Shown here: positions 34,507 through 42,324 of the stretch, piece by piece | Numbering within the stretch: position 1 is the first letter of the stretch | Layout: each line of letters opens with the position of its first letter | Assembly: GCF_022921075.1 (NCBI RefSeq) | Contig: NZ_CP095050.1 | Span: forward strand, 3,224,001 to 3,288,000 | DNA length: 64,000 nt | Source: Hymenobacter sp. 5317J-9 | GTDB taxonomy: Bacteria; Bacteroidota; Bacteroidia; Cytophagales; Hymenobacteraceae | Direction: 5' to 3' | Notes under the pieces: model-generated | What the model was told of the DNA's origin: nothing | The model's input: the letters and a program-made list of their open reading frames with translations, nothing else | Databases searched by the model: none | Made by a program: the position numbers and the translations under genes

Positions 34507-34577
34507 GCTGAGCATCAGTAATGGACAATAAAGAACGTCGTGCCGAGCCTAGCCGAGTCACCTCGCGTGAACGATGC

Positions 34578-34611
34578 TGAACGGTCATGCTGAGCGCAGT
34601 CCAAGCATGAC
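34578..34611. repeat. Degenerate family A repeat fragment
   Basis: Contains GGTCATGCTGAGCGCAG followed after a few bases by CAAGCATGACGG. It resembles a collapsed family A repeat with most of the stem missing. It is in the gap between receptor 1 and the MarR gene. Confidence 0.6.
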
Positions 34612-34680
34612 GGGCTACCGCATATAGACAATATTCTCAACCTCACCTTCTTTCTGCAAACAAGCAACGCGGATGCAAAG

Positions 34681-34710
34681 GCATTGTTTATGATATATCA
34701 TAAACAATGC
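34681..34710. promoter_or_regulatory. Perfect 30-bp palindrome, likely MarR operator
   Basis: Half-site GCATTGTTTATGATA is followed by its exact complement, giving a 30-bp perfect palindrome with core TGATATATCA. It ends 2 bp before the -7 box of the MarR gene, so a bound regulator would cover the upstream promoter. A related but shorter core (TGATGATACATCA) lies before receptor 2. Confidence 0.8.
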
Positions 34711-34712
34711 CT

Positions 34713-34720
34713 TACCTTTG
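34713..34720 (+). promoter_or_regulatory. -7 promoter box of marR1
   Basis: TACCTTTG, an exact TAnnTTTG match, 5 nt before the ATG at 34726. It supports that start over the TTG/ATG codons inside the palindrome. Confidence 0.65.
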
Positions 34721-34725
34721 CTCCG

Positions 34726-35160
34726 ATGCTGAACTCCATCCTCTTCTACTCACTCGACAAGGCCATCCGGAGCTACCGGCGCATGGCCCAGGCCAACATC
34801 GACCGGGCCGGCCTCGACATTACTGTGGACCAGTGGCTGGTGCTGCAAGTGGTACTGGAGCACGACGACTTGACGCAGCAGGAAATTGCCGAGCGGGTGT
34901 TTAAGGACCAGGCCTCGGTGGCGCGCATGCTGGCTTTGCTCCTCAAGCGCGGGCTGTTGCTGGGCATTCCGCTGCCGAACGATGGCCGCCGCACCCGGCT
35001 CCGCGTGAGCGAAACCGGCCACCGCATCTTGGATGCCGTGGAGCCCATCATCCTCGCCAACCGAACTGTGGCTCTGGCCGGCATCGATGAAGCAGAGCTC
35101 ACGGCGCTGCGGCAGGTGCTGGAGCGCATAGCATTGAACTGCGTTCCATTACCCAACTAG
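34726..35160 (+). CDS. MarR-family transcriptional regulator 1
   Basis: 144 aa from ATG 34726 (MLNSILFYSLDKA). The winged helix-turn-helix spans about 35-100: LTQQEIAERVFKDQASVARMLALLLKRGLL and then the wing NDGRRTRLRVSETG, both typical of MarR. It is a dimeric repressor or activator that responds to a small ligand. The perfect palindrome before it and the similar site before receptor 2 suggest that it controls itself and that receptor. The longer frame to 34684 would be encoded by the operator itself and is rejected. Confidence 0.88.
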   Translation: MLNSILFYSLDKAIRSYRRMAQANIDRAGLDITVDQWLVLQVVLEHDDLTQQEIAERVFKDQASVARMLALLLKRGLLLGIPLPNDGRRTRLRVSETGHRILDAVEPIILANRTVALAGIDEAELTALRQVLERIALNCVPLPN

Positions 35161-35216
35161 GTTCTAACCCCAACGGTAGCTCTGCCTGGTGAAATATTTC
35201 CGTTTCCACGCAACCT

Positions 35217-35233
35217 TGATGATACATCATAAT
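35217..35233. promoter_or_regulatory. Second MarR-like operator, upstream of receptor 2
   Basis: TTGATGATACATCATAA contains ATGATACATCAT, a near-palindrome sharing TGATAyATCA with the 34681 operator (a single core difference). It lies about 80 nt before the receptor 2 start and just after the MarR gene. Confidence 0.6.
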
Positions 35234-35310
35234 CTTTTGCTCGATTGAGCAAATCTGCATTCCACTGCCATACTCACCTTTTTTCTGCAAATCCTTTTCT
35301 GCTTTTCTGT

Positions 35311-37749
35311 ATGAAATCCTCCCTCTTTCCTGCCGCCCCGCTTTTGCTGGCAACCAGTGTACTGTTCAGCGCTGCTCAGGCCCAGGCGCAGGGGCCCAGC
35401 AACGTGCGCGGCCAGGTGCAAAGTGCCGGCAACAGCCCCGTTGAGTTTGCGACCGTGACCCTGCACCGCGCCAAGGATTCTACGGTGGTGAAAACCGAGT
35501 TTAGCGACGCCAAAGGGCTTTTTCAGTTTGAGCGCGCGGCGGCGGGGCGCTACCTCGTGTCGGCGGCGCAGGTGGGCTTTGAGCGGCGGTGGTCGGCGCC
35601 GTTTGAGGCCAATGGGCAGCCGGTGGAGTTGCCCGCCATGACCCTGGCCACCAGCGCCGCCACCCAGCTCACGGAGGTGAAAGTGGTGGGCCAGAAGCCG
35701 CTGTACGAACGCGAGGCCGACCGCACCATCGTGAACGTGGAAGGCTCGACGCTGGCGGCCGGCAACACCTCGCTGGACGTGCTGCGCCGCTCGCCGGGCG
35801 TGACCGTGGACGGCAACGACAACCTGGCCCTGCGCGGCCGTCAGGGCGTGCTGGTCGTCATCGATGGCAAGCGCCAGCCCATGACGGGCACCGAATTGGC
35901 CGAGTACCTGCGCGCCCTGCCCGCCGAACAGCTCAAAAGCATCGAGCTGATAACCAACCCGCCGGCCAAGTACGACGCGCAGGGCGGGGCCGGCATCATC
36001 GCCATCAACCTCAAGAAAGACCAAAAGCTCGGCACCAATGGCAGCGTGAACCTGACTTATGGCCGCGGCGAATACAACCGCTACACCGGTGGCCTGAGCC
36101 TGAACCACCGCGAGAAGAACCTCAATTTGTTTGGCTCCTACAATTACTCCGACCGGTCGTTTTTGAACATCCTGACCATTCATCGGGACTTTTATGGGCC
36201 TGCTACTGCAACGGGTCGGGCGCTCATTAGCACTTCCGACCAGGACAACCGCCAGCCCGTCACGGCGCGGTCGCACAGCTGGCGCGGCGGGCTGGACTAC
36301 AATCTGTCGGACAACACGACGATTGGGGCCGTGGTGAGCGGCCTCAACAACCGCAACACCCCCGCCGGCACCAACCAATCGGAGGTGTATGACTTGCTGC
36401 GCAACCAGGAGCTGCGCTACAACGCCACCAACACCGGCGAGAACCGCCTCGACAATGTTGCCGGCAACCTCAACTTCCGGCGCACCTTCGCCAACGCCTT
36501 TGGCCCGCAGGAGCTGACCGCCGATGCCGACTACGCCCGCTACCACAGCCAGCGCGACCAACTGCTGCAAACCTTTTTTGTGAGCGAGCCCGCCCTGGCC
36601 AACAGCCTGGACCAGGACGGCCGGCTGACCATTCAGTCGGTGAAGGCCGACTACACACAGGCGCTCAGCAAGGAACTGCGACTGGATTTGGGCGCCAAAT
36701 CGAGCCTGGTGACGGCCGATAACGACCTCCAAAACTTCACCAACGGGCTATTGGATTTGACCCGCTCGAACCGCTTTCGCTACGACGAGAACATCAACGC
36801 GGGCTACGTGAACCTGAACTACAGCCAGCCCAAGCTGACGCTGCAGGTGGGCCTGCGCGGCGAGCAAACCAACGCCACCGGCCAGCAGGACCGCGAGGTG
36901 GAGTACAAAGACTTCCAGCGCAATTACTTCCAGCTGTTTCCGAGCGCGGCCATCAAGCGGCAGCTTACGGAAAACCACGAGCTGGCCGTGTCGCTGAGCC
37001 GGCGCATCGACCGGCCGGGCTACCAGCAACTCAACCCCTTCCGGCAGCTCATCGACCGCACCACTTCGGGCAGCGGCAACCCCAACCTGCTGCCCCAAAC
37101 CAGCTACAACGTGGAGCTGACGCACACCTTTAAGCAGAAGTACAGCCTGGGCCTGAGCTACAGCCGCACCAGCGACCCCATCGTGAGTACGGTGGAACCC
37201 GAGGCCGGCAGCACGGTGGTTTCCACCTTCCGCAACCTCGACTTGCAGCATTACTACGCCATGACGCTAACCGCGCCGGTGGACATCACGAAGTGGTGGA
37301 AAAGCTACAACAACGCCGTGCTCTACTACAACCGCTTCGAGGGCGCCGTGGCCGGCACCAACCTCGACCGCGGCGGCGTCAGCCTGAACCTGACCTCGAA
37401 CCACACCTTCACCTTCGGCAAAGGCTGGGGCGCTGAACTGAGCGCCAGCTACGAATCGCGGCAGGTAGACGGTTTCTTCGTGTCGCGCCCCAACGGGCAG
37501 GTAGACGCCGCCGTGCAAAAGACCTTGTGGGAGCGCAAAGCCACCCTGAAACTGGCCGTGAATGACATTTTCTTTTCCCGCGTGGGCCGCGTCACGTCTA
37601 CCTATGACAACTACGTGGAACGCTTCGTCATGCGCCGCGACTCCCGCTTCGTCAACCTGACCTTTGGCTACCGCTTCGGCAACGACAAGCTGGCGCCCAC
37701 GCGCCGCCGCAGCGGCGGGGCCGAGGACGAGAAGCGCCGCGCGGGGTAA
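35311..37749 (+). CDS. TonB-dependent receptor-like outer-membrane protein 2
   Basis: 812 aa. ATG 35311 gives a signal peptide (about 1-25, ending AQAQAQ). A carboxypeptidase-regulatory-like domain follows (about 30-115, RGQVQSAGNSPVEFATVTLH), then a plug (about 125-225) with VLRRSPGVTVDGNDNLALRG and KYDAQGGAGIIAINLKK. The rest is a beta barrel of the outer-membrane beta-barrel-3 type ending in LTFGYRFGNDKLAPTRRR and a basic tail. The substrate is unknown. The upstream palindrome suggests control by MarR 1, which would be unusual for a receptor of this family. Confidence 0.9.
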   Translation: MKSSLFPAAPLLLATSVLFSAAQAQAQGPSNVRGQVQSAGNSPVEFATVTLHRAKDSTVVKTEFSDAKGLFQFERAAAGRYLVSAAQVGFERRWSAPFEANGQPVELPAMTLATSAATQLTEVKVVGQKPLYEREADRTIVNVEGSTLAAGNTSLDVLRRSPGVTVDGNDNLALRGRQGVLVVIDGKRQPMTGTELAEYLRALPAEQLKSIELITNPPAKYDAQGGAGIIAINLKKDQKLGTNGSVNLTYGRGEYNRYTGGLSLNHREKNLNLFGSYNYSDRSFLNILTIHRDFYGPATATGRALISTSDQDNRQPVTARSHSWRGGLDYNLSDNTTIGAVVSGLNNRNTPAGTNQSEVYDLLRNQELRYNATNTGENRLDNVAGNLNFRRTFANAFGPQELTADADYARYHSQRDQLLQTFFVSEPALANSLDQDGRLTIQSVKADYTQALSKELRLDLGAKSSLVTADNDLQNFTNGLLDLTRSNRFRYDENINAGYVNLNYSQPKLTLQVGLRGEQTNATGQQDREVEYKDFQRNYFQLFPSAAIKRQLTENHELAVSLSRRIDRPGYQQLNPFRQLIDRTTSGSGNPNLLPQTSYNVELTHTFKQKYSLGLSYSRTSDPIVSTVEPEAGSTVVSTFRNLDLQHYYAMTLTAPVDITKWWKSYNNAVLYYNRFEGAVAGTNLDRGGVSLNLTSNHTFTFGKGWGAELSASYESRQVDGFFVSRPNGQVDAAVQKTLWERKATLKLAVNDIFFSRVGRVTSTYDNYVERFVMRRDSRFVNLTFGYRFGNDKLAPTRRRSGGAEDEKRRAG

Positions 37750-37756
37750 AATAGAA

Positions 37757-37848
37757 CGTCATGCTGAGCGCAGCCGAAGCATCTCTACCGCGCAACGCAA
37801 TCCATATACTGCTGCGGTAGAGATGCTTCGGCTGCGCTCAGCATGACG
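37757..37848. repeat. Family A inverted repeat, copy A2
   Basis: Arms CGTCATGCTGAGCGCAGCCG, continuing AAGCATCTCTACCGC, and complement. The loop is unrelated to other copies. It lies between receptor 2 and hemE. Confidence 0.9.
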
Positions 37849-37886
37849 ACCTGACCTACTCGTTAAACAGCTAATTAGGCCGGACG

Positions 37887-37894
37887 TACCTTTG
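37887..37894 (+). promoter_or_regulatory. -7 promoter box of hemE
   Basis: TACCTTTG, an exact TAnnTTTG match, 9 nt before the ATG and 38 bp after the end of repeat A2. Confidence 0.6.
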
Positions 37895-37903
37895 CCGTTC
37901 CTT

Positions 37904-38929
37904 ATGCTGAAAAACGACCTTTTCCTCCGCGCTGCCCGTGGCGAAGCCACCGAGCGCACTCCCGTTTGGCTGATGCGCCAGGCCGGCCGCATCCTGCCCG
38001 AATACCGTGCCCTGCGCGGCCGCCTCTCCGGTTTCAAAGAGCTGGTGGAAACGCCCGCGCTGGCCGCCGAAGTCACCATTCAGCCCATCGACGCGCTGGA
38101 CGTGGACGCTGCCATCATCTTCTCCGACATTCTGGTGGTGCCCGACGCCATGGGCCTGCCCTACGAAATGGTGGAAGCCCGCGGCCCCTTGTTTCCGGAA
38201 ACCATCAAGACGGCCGCCGACGTCGACAAGCTCCGCATCCCCGACCCGGAGGAAGGCCTCGGCTACGTGCTCGAAGCCCTGCGCATCACCAAGAAAGCCC
38301 TCAACGGCCGCGTGCCCCTCATCGGCTTCGCCGGCGCCCCCTGGACGCTGCTGGCCTACATGGTGGAAGGCCACGGCTCCAAAACCTTCTCGAAAGCCCG
38401 GGGCATGCTCTACCGCGAGCCCGCCCTGGCCCACCAGCTGCTGGCCAAAATAACGGCCACCACCATTGCTTACCTTAAGGCCCAGGTGGCCGCCGGCGCT
38501 CAGGTGGTGCAGGTGTTTGATTCGTGGGCCGGCACCCTGCCCCCCGACCACTACACGGAGTTTTCGGCCCGCTACATTGCCGAAATCACGGAGGCCCTGG
38601 CGCCGCTGGTGCCCGTCACGGTGTTTGCCAAGGGCGCTTGGTGGGCCGTGCCTGAGTTTGCCGCCACCTCCTGCCGCACCATCGGTCTCGACTGGAACCA
38701 GGACCCCATGCAGGTACGCCGCGAAGCCGGTAACAAAACCTTGCAAGGCAACCTCGACCCCTGCGCCCTCTACGGCACCCGTGAGCAGGTGAAAGCCGCC
38801 ACCGAAACCATGCTCCGCAAGTTTGCCGGCGGCCCCCACATCGCCAACCTCGGCCACGGCGTGTACCCGGATACCGACCCGGACAACGTGCGCGTTTTTG
38901 TGGACACGGTGAAGGCCTGGCGGGGGTAA
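37904..38929 (+). CDS. hemE: Uroporphyrinogen decarboxylase
   Basis: 341 aa. It converts uroporphyrinogen III to coproporphyrinogen III in heme synthesis. ATG 37904 ([14 protein letters not shown]) is supported by the -7 box; the TTG at 37892 lies in that box. The substrate-binding [16 protein letters not shown] is followed by [33 protein letters not shown] and [13 protein letters not shown], and the C-terminal [10 protein letters not shown] and [15 protein letters not shown], all diagnostic. It stands alone, as heme genes often do in this phylum. Confidence 0.97.
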   Translation: MLKNDLFLRAARGEATERTPVWLMRQAGRILPEYRALRGRLSGFKELVETPALAAEVTIQPIDALDVDAAIIFSDILVVPDAMGLPYEMVEARGPLFPETIKTAADVDKLRIPDPEEGLGYVLEALRITKKALNGRVPLIGFAGAPWTLLAYMVEGHGSKTFSKARGMLYREPALAHQLLAKITATTIAYLKAQVAAGAQVVQVFDSWAGTLPPDHYTEFSARYIAEITEALAPLVPVTVFAKGAWWAVPEFAATSCRTIGLDWNQDPMQVRREAGNKTLQGNLDPCALYGTREQVKAATETMLRKFAGGPHIANLGHGVYPDTDPDNVRVFVDTVKAWRG

Positions 38930-38945
38930 TTTGATTTATGATTTG

Positions 38946-39040
38946 GAACGGTCATGCTGAGCGCAGCCGAAGTATCTCTACCGCAGGCATACGTTCGTTG
39001 CGCGGCAGAGATGCTTCGGCTGCGCTCAGCATGACCGTTC
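38946..39040. repeat. Family A inverted repeat, copy A3
   Basis: GAACGGTCATGCTGAGCGCA at the left and the complement ending GCATGACCGTTC at the right; AGTATCTCT replaces AGCATCTCT in the left arm. It begins 16 bp after the hemE stop and probably doubles as the terminator structure. Confidence 0.9.
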
Positions 39041-39071
39041 TTTGGATTTTTTGTCAACTCGCACCCTTACC

Positions 39072-39263
39072 ATGGCCACGACCTTCGGCACGCCCTTCTA
39101 CATCACCCTGGCCCTGCTCTTGGGCCTGCTTTTCTTCATGTGGCGGTGGTACCTGCGCAAGTCCGAGCGCTCCGGCATCGAGACTTTCATGGTGGTGCTT
39201 ATTTCGATTGGCAGCCTCTCGCCCGTGTTTTTCCTGCTCTACCTGCTGTTCTTCCGCCGCTAG
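39072..39263 (+). CDS. Small two-helix membrane protein
   Basis: 63 aa, not recognised as a named family. Two hydrophobic segments (about 7-26 and 40-59) are joined by the basic loop WYLRKSERSG. ATG 39072 (MATTFGTPFYI) directly precedes the first helix; the in-frame start at 39042 adds part of the preceding repeat flank. It sits between repeats A3 and C2. Confidence 0.6.
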   Translation: MATTFGTPFYITLALLLGLLFFMWRWYLRKSERSGIETFMVVLISIGSLSPVFFLLYLLFFRR

Positions 39264-39284
39264 ATATATGGTACGCTCAGCGAA

Positions 39285-39377
39285 GTAGAGACGCATATTT
39301 GCGTCTTGTCGCTGAACGATAATTGTCCAACAACGCCCAAACGGCGCGGCCGACCAGACGCAAATATGCGTCTCTAC
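39285..39377. repeat. Family C inverted repeat, copy C2
   Basis: Arms GTAGAGACGCATATTTGCGT and complement, with the inner palindrome GACGCATATTTGCGTC. It shares GTAGAGACGC and the general layout with C1. It ends 21 bp before the PhnA-domain gene, leaving almost no room for a separate promoter. Confidence 0.88.
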
Positions 39378-39398
39378 AAACCCCAATCCCCTCCCCCA

Positions 39399-39608
39399 AT
39401 GGACGTAAAAGACAGCAACGGCTCTCTGCTGGCCGAAGGCGACTCGGTCACCCTTATCAAAGACCTCAAAGTGAAGGGCTCCTCCCTCACCCTCAAGCGT
39501 GGCACGCTGGTTAAAAACATCCGTCTCACCAACAGCGCCGGCGAGATTGAAGGCCGCGCCGGCGGCAGCACCATGGTGCTGAAAACCGAGTTTTTAAAGA
39601 AAGCGTAA
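39399..39608 (+). CDS. PhnA/YjdM C-terminal domain protein
   Basis: 69 aa. It is the complete PhnA C-terminal domain: [20 protein letters not shown], then [21 protein letters not shown] and a closing KTEFLKK. E. coli YjdM has an additional N-terminal zinc ribbon, which is absent here. The family was linked to phosphonate use, but that link is doubtful. The longer frame to 39306 is within repeat C2 and is rejected. Confidence 0.85.
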   Translation: MDVKDSNGSLLAEGDSVTLIKDLKVKGSSLTLKRGTLVKNIRLTNSAGEIEGRAGGSTMVLKTEFLKKA

Positions 39609-39618
39609 GGCAACCCGC

Positions 39619-39873
39619 ATGGGCACGAATGGCCGCTCCAGGTTCTCCTCTCATCTGCTGCAGTGGTTGAGCGTGCTCCTGCTGGCGGTGCCCCTGCTCC
39701 TACTCGGCTTATTTGCCCCCGAGGGGCTTGACCTCTTTGGTACTGCCGCCGGCTCATCCAAACGGCGCAAGCCCTGGTCTGCCGAGGCAAAATTCGTCCT
39801 GGCCATCTTTGTGTTGCTGCTGGTTACCGGCACTGCCGGCTGGCTGCTTTGGCACTTTGCATTGAGCCGTTAG
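39619..39873 (+). CDS. Small two-helix membrane protein
   Basis: 84 aa, not recognised. Two hydrophobic segments (about 12-32 and 55-78) are separated by a polar loop rich in Ser/Lys/Arg. It begins 10 bp after the PhnA-domain stop, so cotranscription is likely. It converges with the heptose kinase gene with 9 bp between. Confidence 0.55.
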   Translation: MGTNGRSRFSSHLLQWLSVLLLAVPLLLLGLFAPEGLDLFGTAAGSSKRRKPWSAEAKFVLAIFVLLLVTGTAGWLLWHFALSR

Positions 39874-39882
39874 CAGTCGCTG

Positions 39883-40881
39883 CTACCGCAGCCCCGCCTC
39901 GGCCGCTTCTTCCAGCAGCCGCTGCTTTTCCACGGGCACCACGCCCACCTGCTCGCACACCAGCCCGCCGCCCAAGTTGGCCAGCGCGGCCGTGAACGCG
40001 GCTGGCTGGCCCAGTGCCACGCACAGCGCCGCGATGCTGATGACGGTATCGCCCGCGCCCGATACGTCAGAAATGGTGCGCAGATGCGCCGGCAGGTACG
40101 TTTTCTGCGCGTTTTGCTGGGCAAACACCCCGTATTCCGACAGCGTTACCAGCACGGTTTCGGGCGTGAGCACCTCTTGCAGCCGGGCCACGGCCGCCTC
40201 AAAGCCCGCCCGGTCGGTCACCGGGTCACCAAACTCCAGCTTCAACCCCTCGCGCAACTCTTTCAGATTGGGCTTGAAAAGCGTGCAGTGGCGGTAGGCC
40301 AGAAAGTTCTTCTTCTTCGGGTCGACGACCGTGGGGATGCCGCGCTGCCGGGCCCGCGCAATGCACTCCGTGATGATGGCCTCGTTGAGCACGCCTTTGT
40401 CGTAATCCTCAAACACCACCACATCGGTGCGGTCCAGCAGGTCGTCGTAGGCGGCCAGCAGCTGTGCGCTTTCGGCGGCATCAATGTCCGTTTCCACTTC
40501 CGAGTCGATGCGCAGCAGCTGCTGGCCGTGGGCCAGAATGCGCTGCTTCACGGTGGTGGGCCGGTTGGCGCTGCGGATGATGCCATCGGCGGGCAGGCCG
40601 CTTTCGTGCAGCAGCTGCAGGAGCTGGTCGCCGCCCGCGTCGGTGCCGATGACGGCGCACAGCAGCGGCGTAGCGCCCAGGGCCTGCACGTTGAGGGCCA
40701 CGTTGGCAGCCCCGCCGAGGCGCTGCTCGGTGCGGGCCACGTGCACGATGGGCACCGGCGCTTCCGGCGACAGCCGCGTCGAGCGGCCCCACACGTAGGC
40801 ATCCACCATTACGTCGCCGATGATGAGGACGCGGAGGTTGTTAAAGTCGTTGAAAAGGTCGGTTAACGAGGTTGTAGGCAA
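39883..40881 (-). CDS. rfaE1: D-glycero-beta-D-manno-heptose-7-phosphate kinase (PfkB family)
   Basis: 332 aa from TTG 40881. It phosphorylates heptose 7-phosphate for the ADP-heptose of lipopolysaccharide. The sugar-kinase fold shows IIGDVMVDAYVWGRSTRLSPEAP, GGAANVALNVQALG and the C-terminal DVSGAGDTVISIAAL with its anion hole and catalytic Asp. It lacks the C-terminal nucleotidyltransferase domain of bifunctional HldE, so it corresponds to the RfaE1 half. The frame also opens at ATG 40938, but the first 15 residues from there are encoded by repeat A5, so the inner start is preferred with moderate confidence. Related PfkB sugar kinases are the alternative. Confidence 0.8.
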   Translation of the reverse strand: MPTTSLTDLFNDFNNLRVLIIGDVMVDAYVWGRSTRLSPEAPVPIVHVARTEQRLGGAANVALNVQALGATPLLCAVIGTDAGGDQLLQLLHESGLPADGIIRSANRPTTVKQRILAHGQQLLRIDSEVETDIDAAESAQLLAAYDDLLDRTDVVVFEDYDKGVLNEAIITECIARARQRGIPTVVDPKKKNFLAYRHCTLFKPNLKELREGLKLEFGDPVTDRAGFEAAVARLQEVLTPETVLVTLSEYGVFAQQNAQKTYLPAHLRTISDVSGAGDTVISIAALCVALGQPAAFTAALANLGGGLVCEQVGVVPVEKQRLLEEAAEAGLR

Positions 40882-40912
40882 GGTTTCGCTTGATTTATGC
40901 CGCTCCAAAAAA

Positions 40913-41011
40913 ACGTCATGCAGAGCGCAGCGAAGCATCTCGCGTGCTGAAGGAACCTCAATCGTGCAGGTGGGTTTCGAGCGAGATGCTTCGCTGCGCT
41001 CTGCATGACGT
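40913..41011. repeat. Family A inverted repeat, variant copy A5
   Basis: Arms ACGTCATGCAGAGCGCAGCG, continuing AAGCATCTCGC, and complement. It differs from other family A copies by GCAGAGCGCAG in place of GCTGAGCGCAGCC. It lies between the aspartate aminotransferase and heptose kinase genes and contains an ATG in frame with the kinase. Confidence 0.88.
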
Positions 41012-41027
41012 GCTTTATCGGGATAAT

Positions 41028-42251
41028 TTAGGCCAGCTTCGCCAGGCTTGCCTTCACGCGCCGGAAAGCTTCCACCAGCTTGTCATCGGCGGCGGCGGTG
41101 CTGAAGCGCATGCACTCCGGCGCCCCAAATGCCTCGCCCGACACGGCCGAAACTAGCGCATCGTTCAGCAGGTACATGGCCAAATCCATGGAGGTGCTGA
41201 TTGTGCTGCCATCGGGCGCGGTGCGGCCAAAATAAGCCGACACTTCCGGGAAGATGTAGAAGGCCCCGCTGGGCGTAGGGGTTTGGAAGCCGGGGATGTC
41301 CTTCACGATGTCCAGCACCAAGTCGCGCCGACGGCGGTACGCGGCCACCATTTCATCGGCCGAGCTACGGCCGCCGCGCAGGGCAGCCAGGCCGGCGCGC
41401 TGCGTGATGGAGCAGGTGCCCGAGGTAATCTGGCTCTGCATCTTCTCGCAGGCGTAGGCGATGTCGGGGCGGGCGGCCAAGTAGCCCAGGCGCCAGCCCG
41501 TCATGGCGTAGCCCTTCGAGAAACCGTTGACGGTGATGACCCGGTCGTGCACTTCCGGAAACTGGGCCAGGCTCACGTGCTCGCCCACAAAATTGATGTA
41601 TTCGTAAATCTCATCGGCCAGGGCGTACACCTGCGGATGGCGGGCCAGCACTTCGGCAATGGCGCCGAGCTCCTCGCGGCTGAACACGGCGCCCGTGGGG
41701 TTGCAGGGCGACGAATACATCACCAGCTTGGTGCGGGGCGTGATGGCGGCTTCCAGCTGGGCGGCCGTCACCTTATACTCGTTTTCGAGCGTGCCGCGCA
41801 GCGCAATGGCGGTGCCGCCGGCCAGCTTCACCATCTCCTCGTAGCTCACCCAGTAAGGCGAAAACACGATGACCTCGTCGCCGGGATTTACCAGGCTCAT
41901 CACCGCGTTGGCCAGGGCCTGCTTGGCGCCGGTGCCCACCACTATCTGGTTGGGCTGATAGTCGAGGTTGTTGTCGCGCTTGAATTTGTCGCAGATGGCC
42001 TGCCGCAGTTCCGGAATGCCGGGCACGGGCGTGTAAAAGGTATAGCCGTCATCGAGCGCCTGCTTGGCGGCGTCCTTTATGTACTGCGGGGTTTGAAAAT
42101 CGGGCTCGCCAAAGCTGAGGTTGATGACGTCGAAGCCTTTGGCAATGAGCTCCCGGGACTTCTTGGCCATGGCAATGGTGGCCGACTCCTGCATGTTCTG
42201 CGCACGGGCAGACAGCGGCGAAACAAGGGCAAGCGTAGCGTTTTCAGACAT
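41028..42251 (-). CDS. Class I aspartate aminotransferase (PLP-dependent)
   Basis: 407 aa. It transfers amino groups between aspartate and 2-oxoglutarate, or a related pair. Signatures: INLSFGEPDFQTPQYI, YSSPCNPTGAVFS, and the PLP lysine in NGFSKGYAMTGWRLGYLA. The type matches the AspB/Iγ-like aspartate aminotransferases. ATG 42251 (MSENATLA) is the usual start position for the family, and the -7 box 25 nt before it supports this; the longer frame overlaps the glycosyltransferase-side intergenic DNA. No biosynthetic operon is attached. Confidence 0.9.
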   Translation of the reverse strand: MSENATLALVSPLSARAQNMQESATIAMAKKSRELIAKGFDVINLSFGEPDFQTPQYIKDAAKQALDDGYTFYTPVPGIPELRQAICDKFKRDNNLDYQPNQIVVGTGAKQALANAVMSLVNPGDEVIVFSPYWVSYEEMVKLAGGTAIALRGTLENEYKVTAAQLEAAITPRTKLVMYSSPCNPTGAVFSREELGAIAEVLARHPQVYALADEIYEYINFVGEHVSLAQFPEVHDRVITVNGFSKGYAMTGWRLGYLAARPDIAYACEKMQSQITSGTCSITQRAGLAALRGGRSSADEMVAAYRRRRDLVLDIVKDIPGFQTPTPSGAFYIFPEVSAYFGRTAPDGSTISTSMDLAMYLLNDALVSAVSGEAFGAPECMRFSTAAADDKLVEAFRRVKASLAKLA

Positions 42252-42275
42252 AAGGGCAACCCATTGGCGGGCCCA

Positions 42276-42283
42276 CAAAGCTA
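42276..42283 (-). promoter_or_regulatory. -7 promoter box of the aminotransferase
   Basis: Minus strand TAGCTTTG, an exact TAnnTTTG match, 25 nt before the aminotransferase ATG. Confidence 0.55.
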
Positions 42284-42324
42284 CGGCAACCCTCGCAGAA
42301 GCGGGCCGAAGCCGGACGCGGCGG

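Noticed and set aside
39399-39608. PhnA-domain gene as phosphonate metabolism
   Set aside because: Only the small C-terminal domain is present and no phn genes are nearby; the family name is historical.
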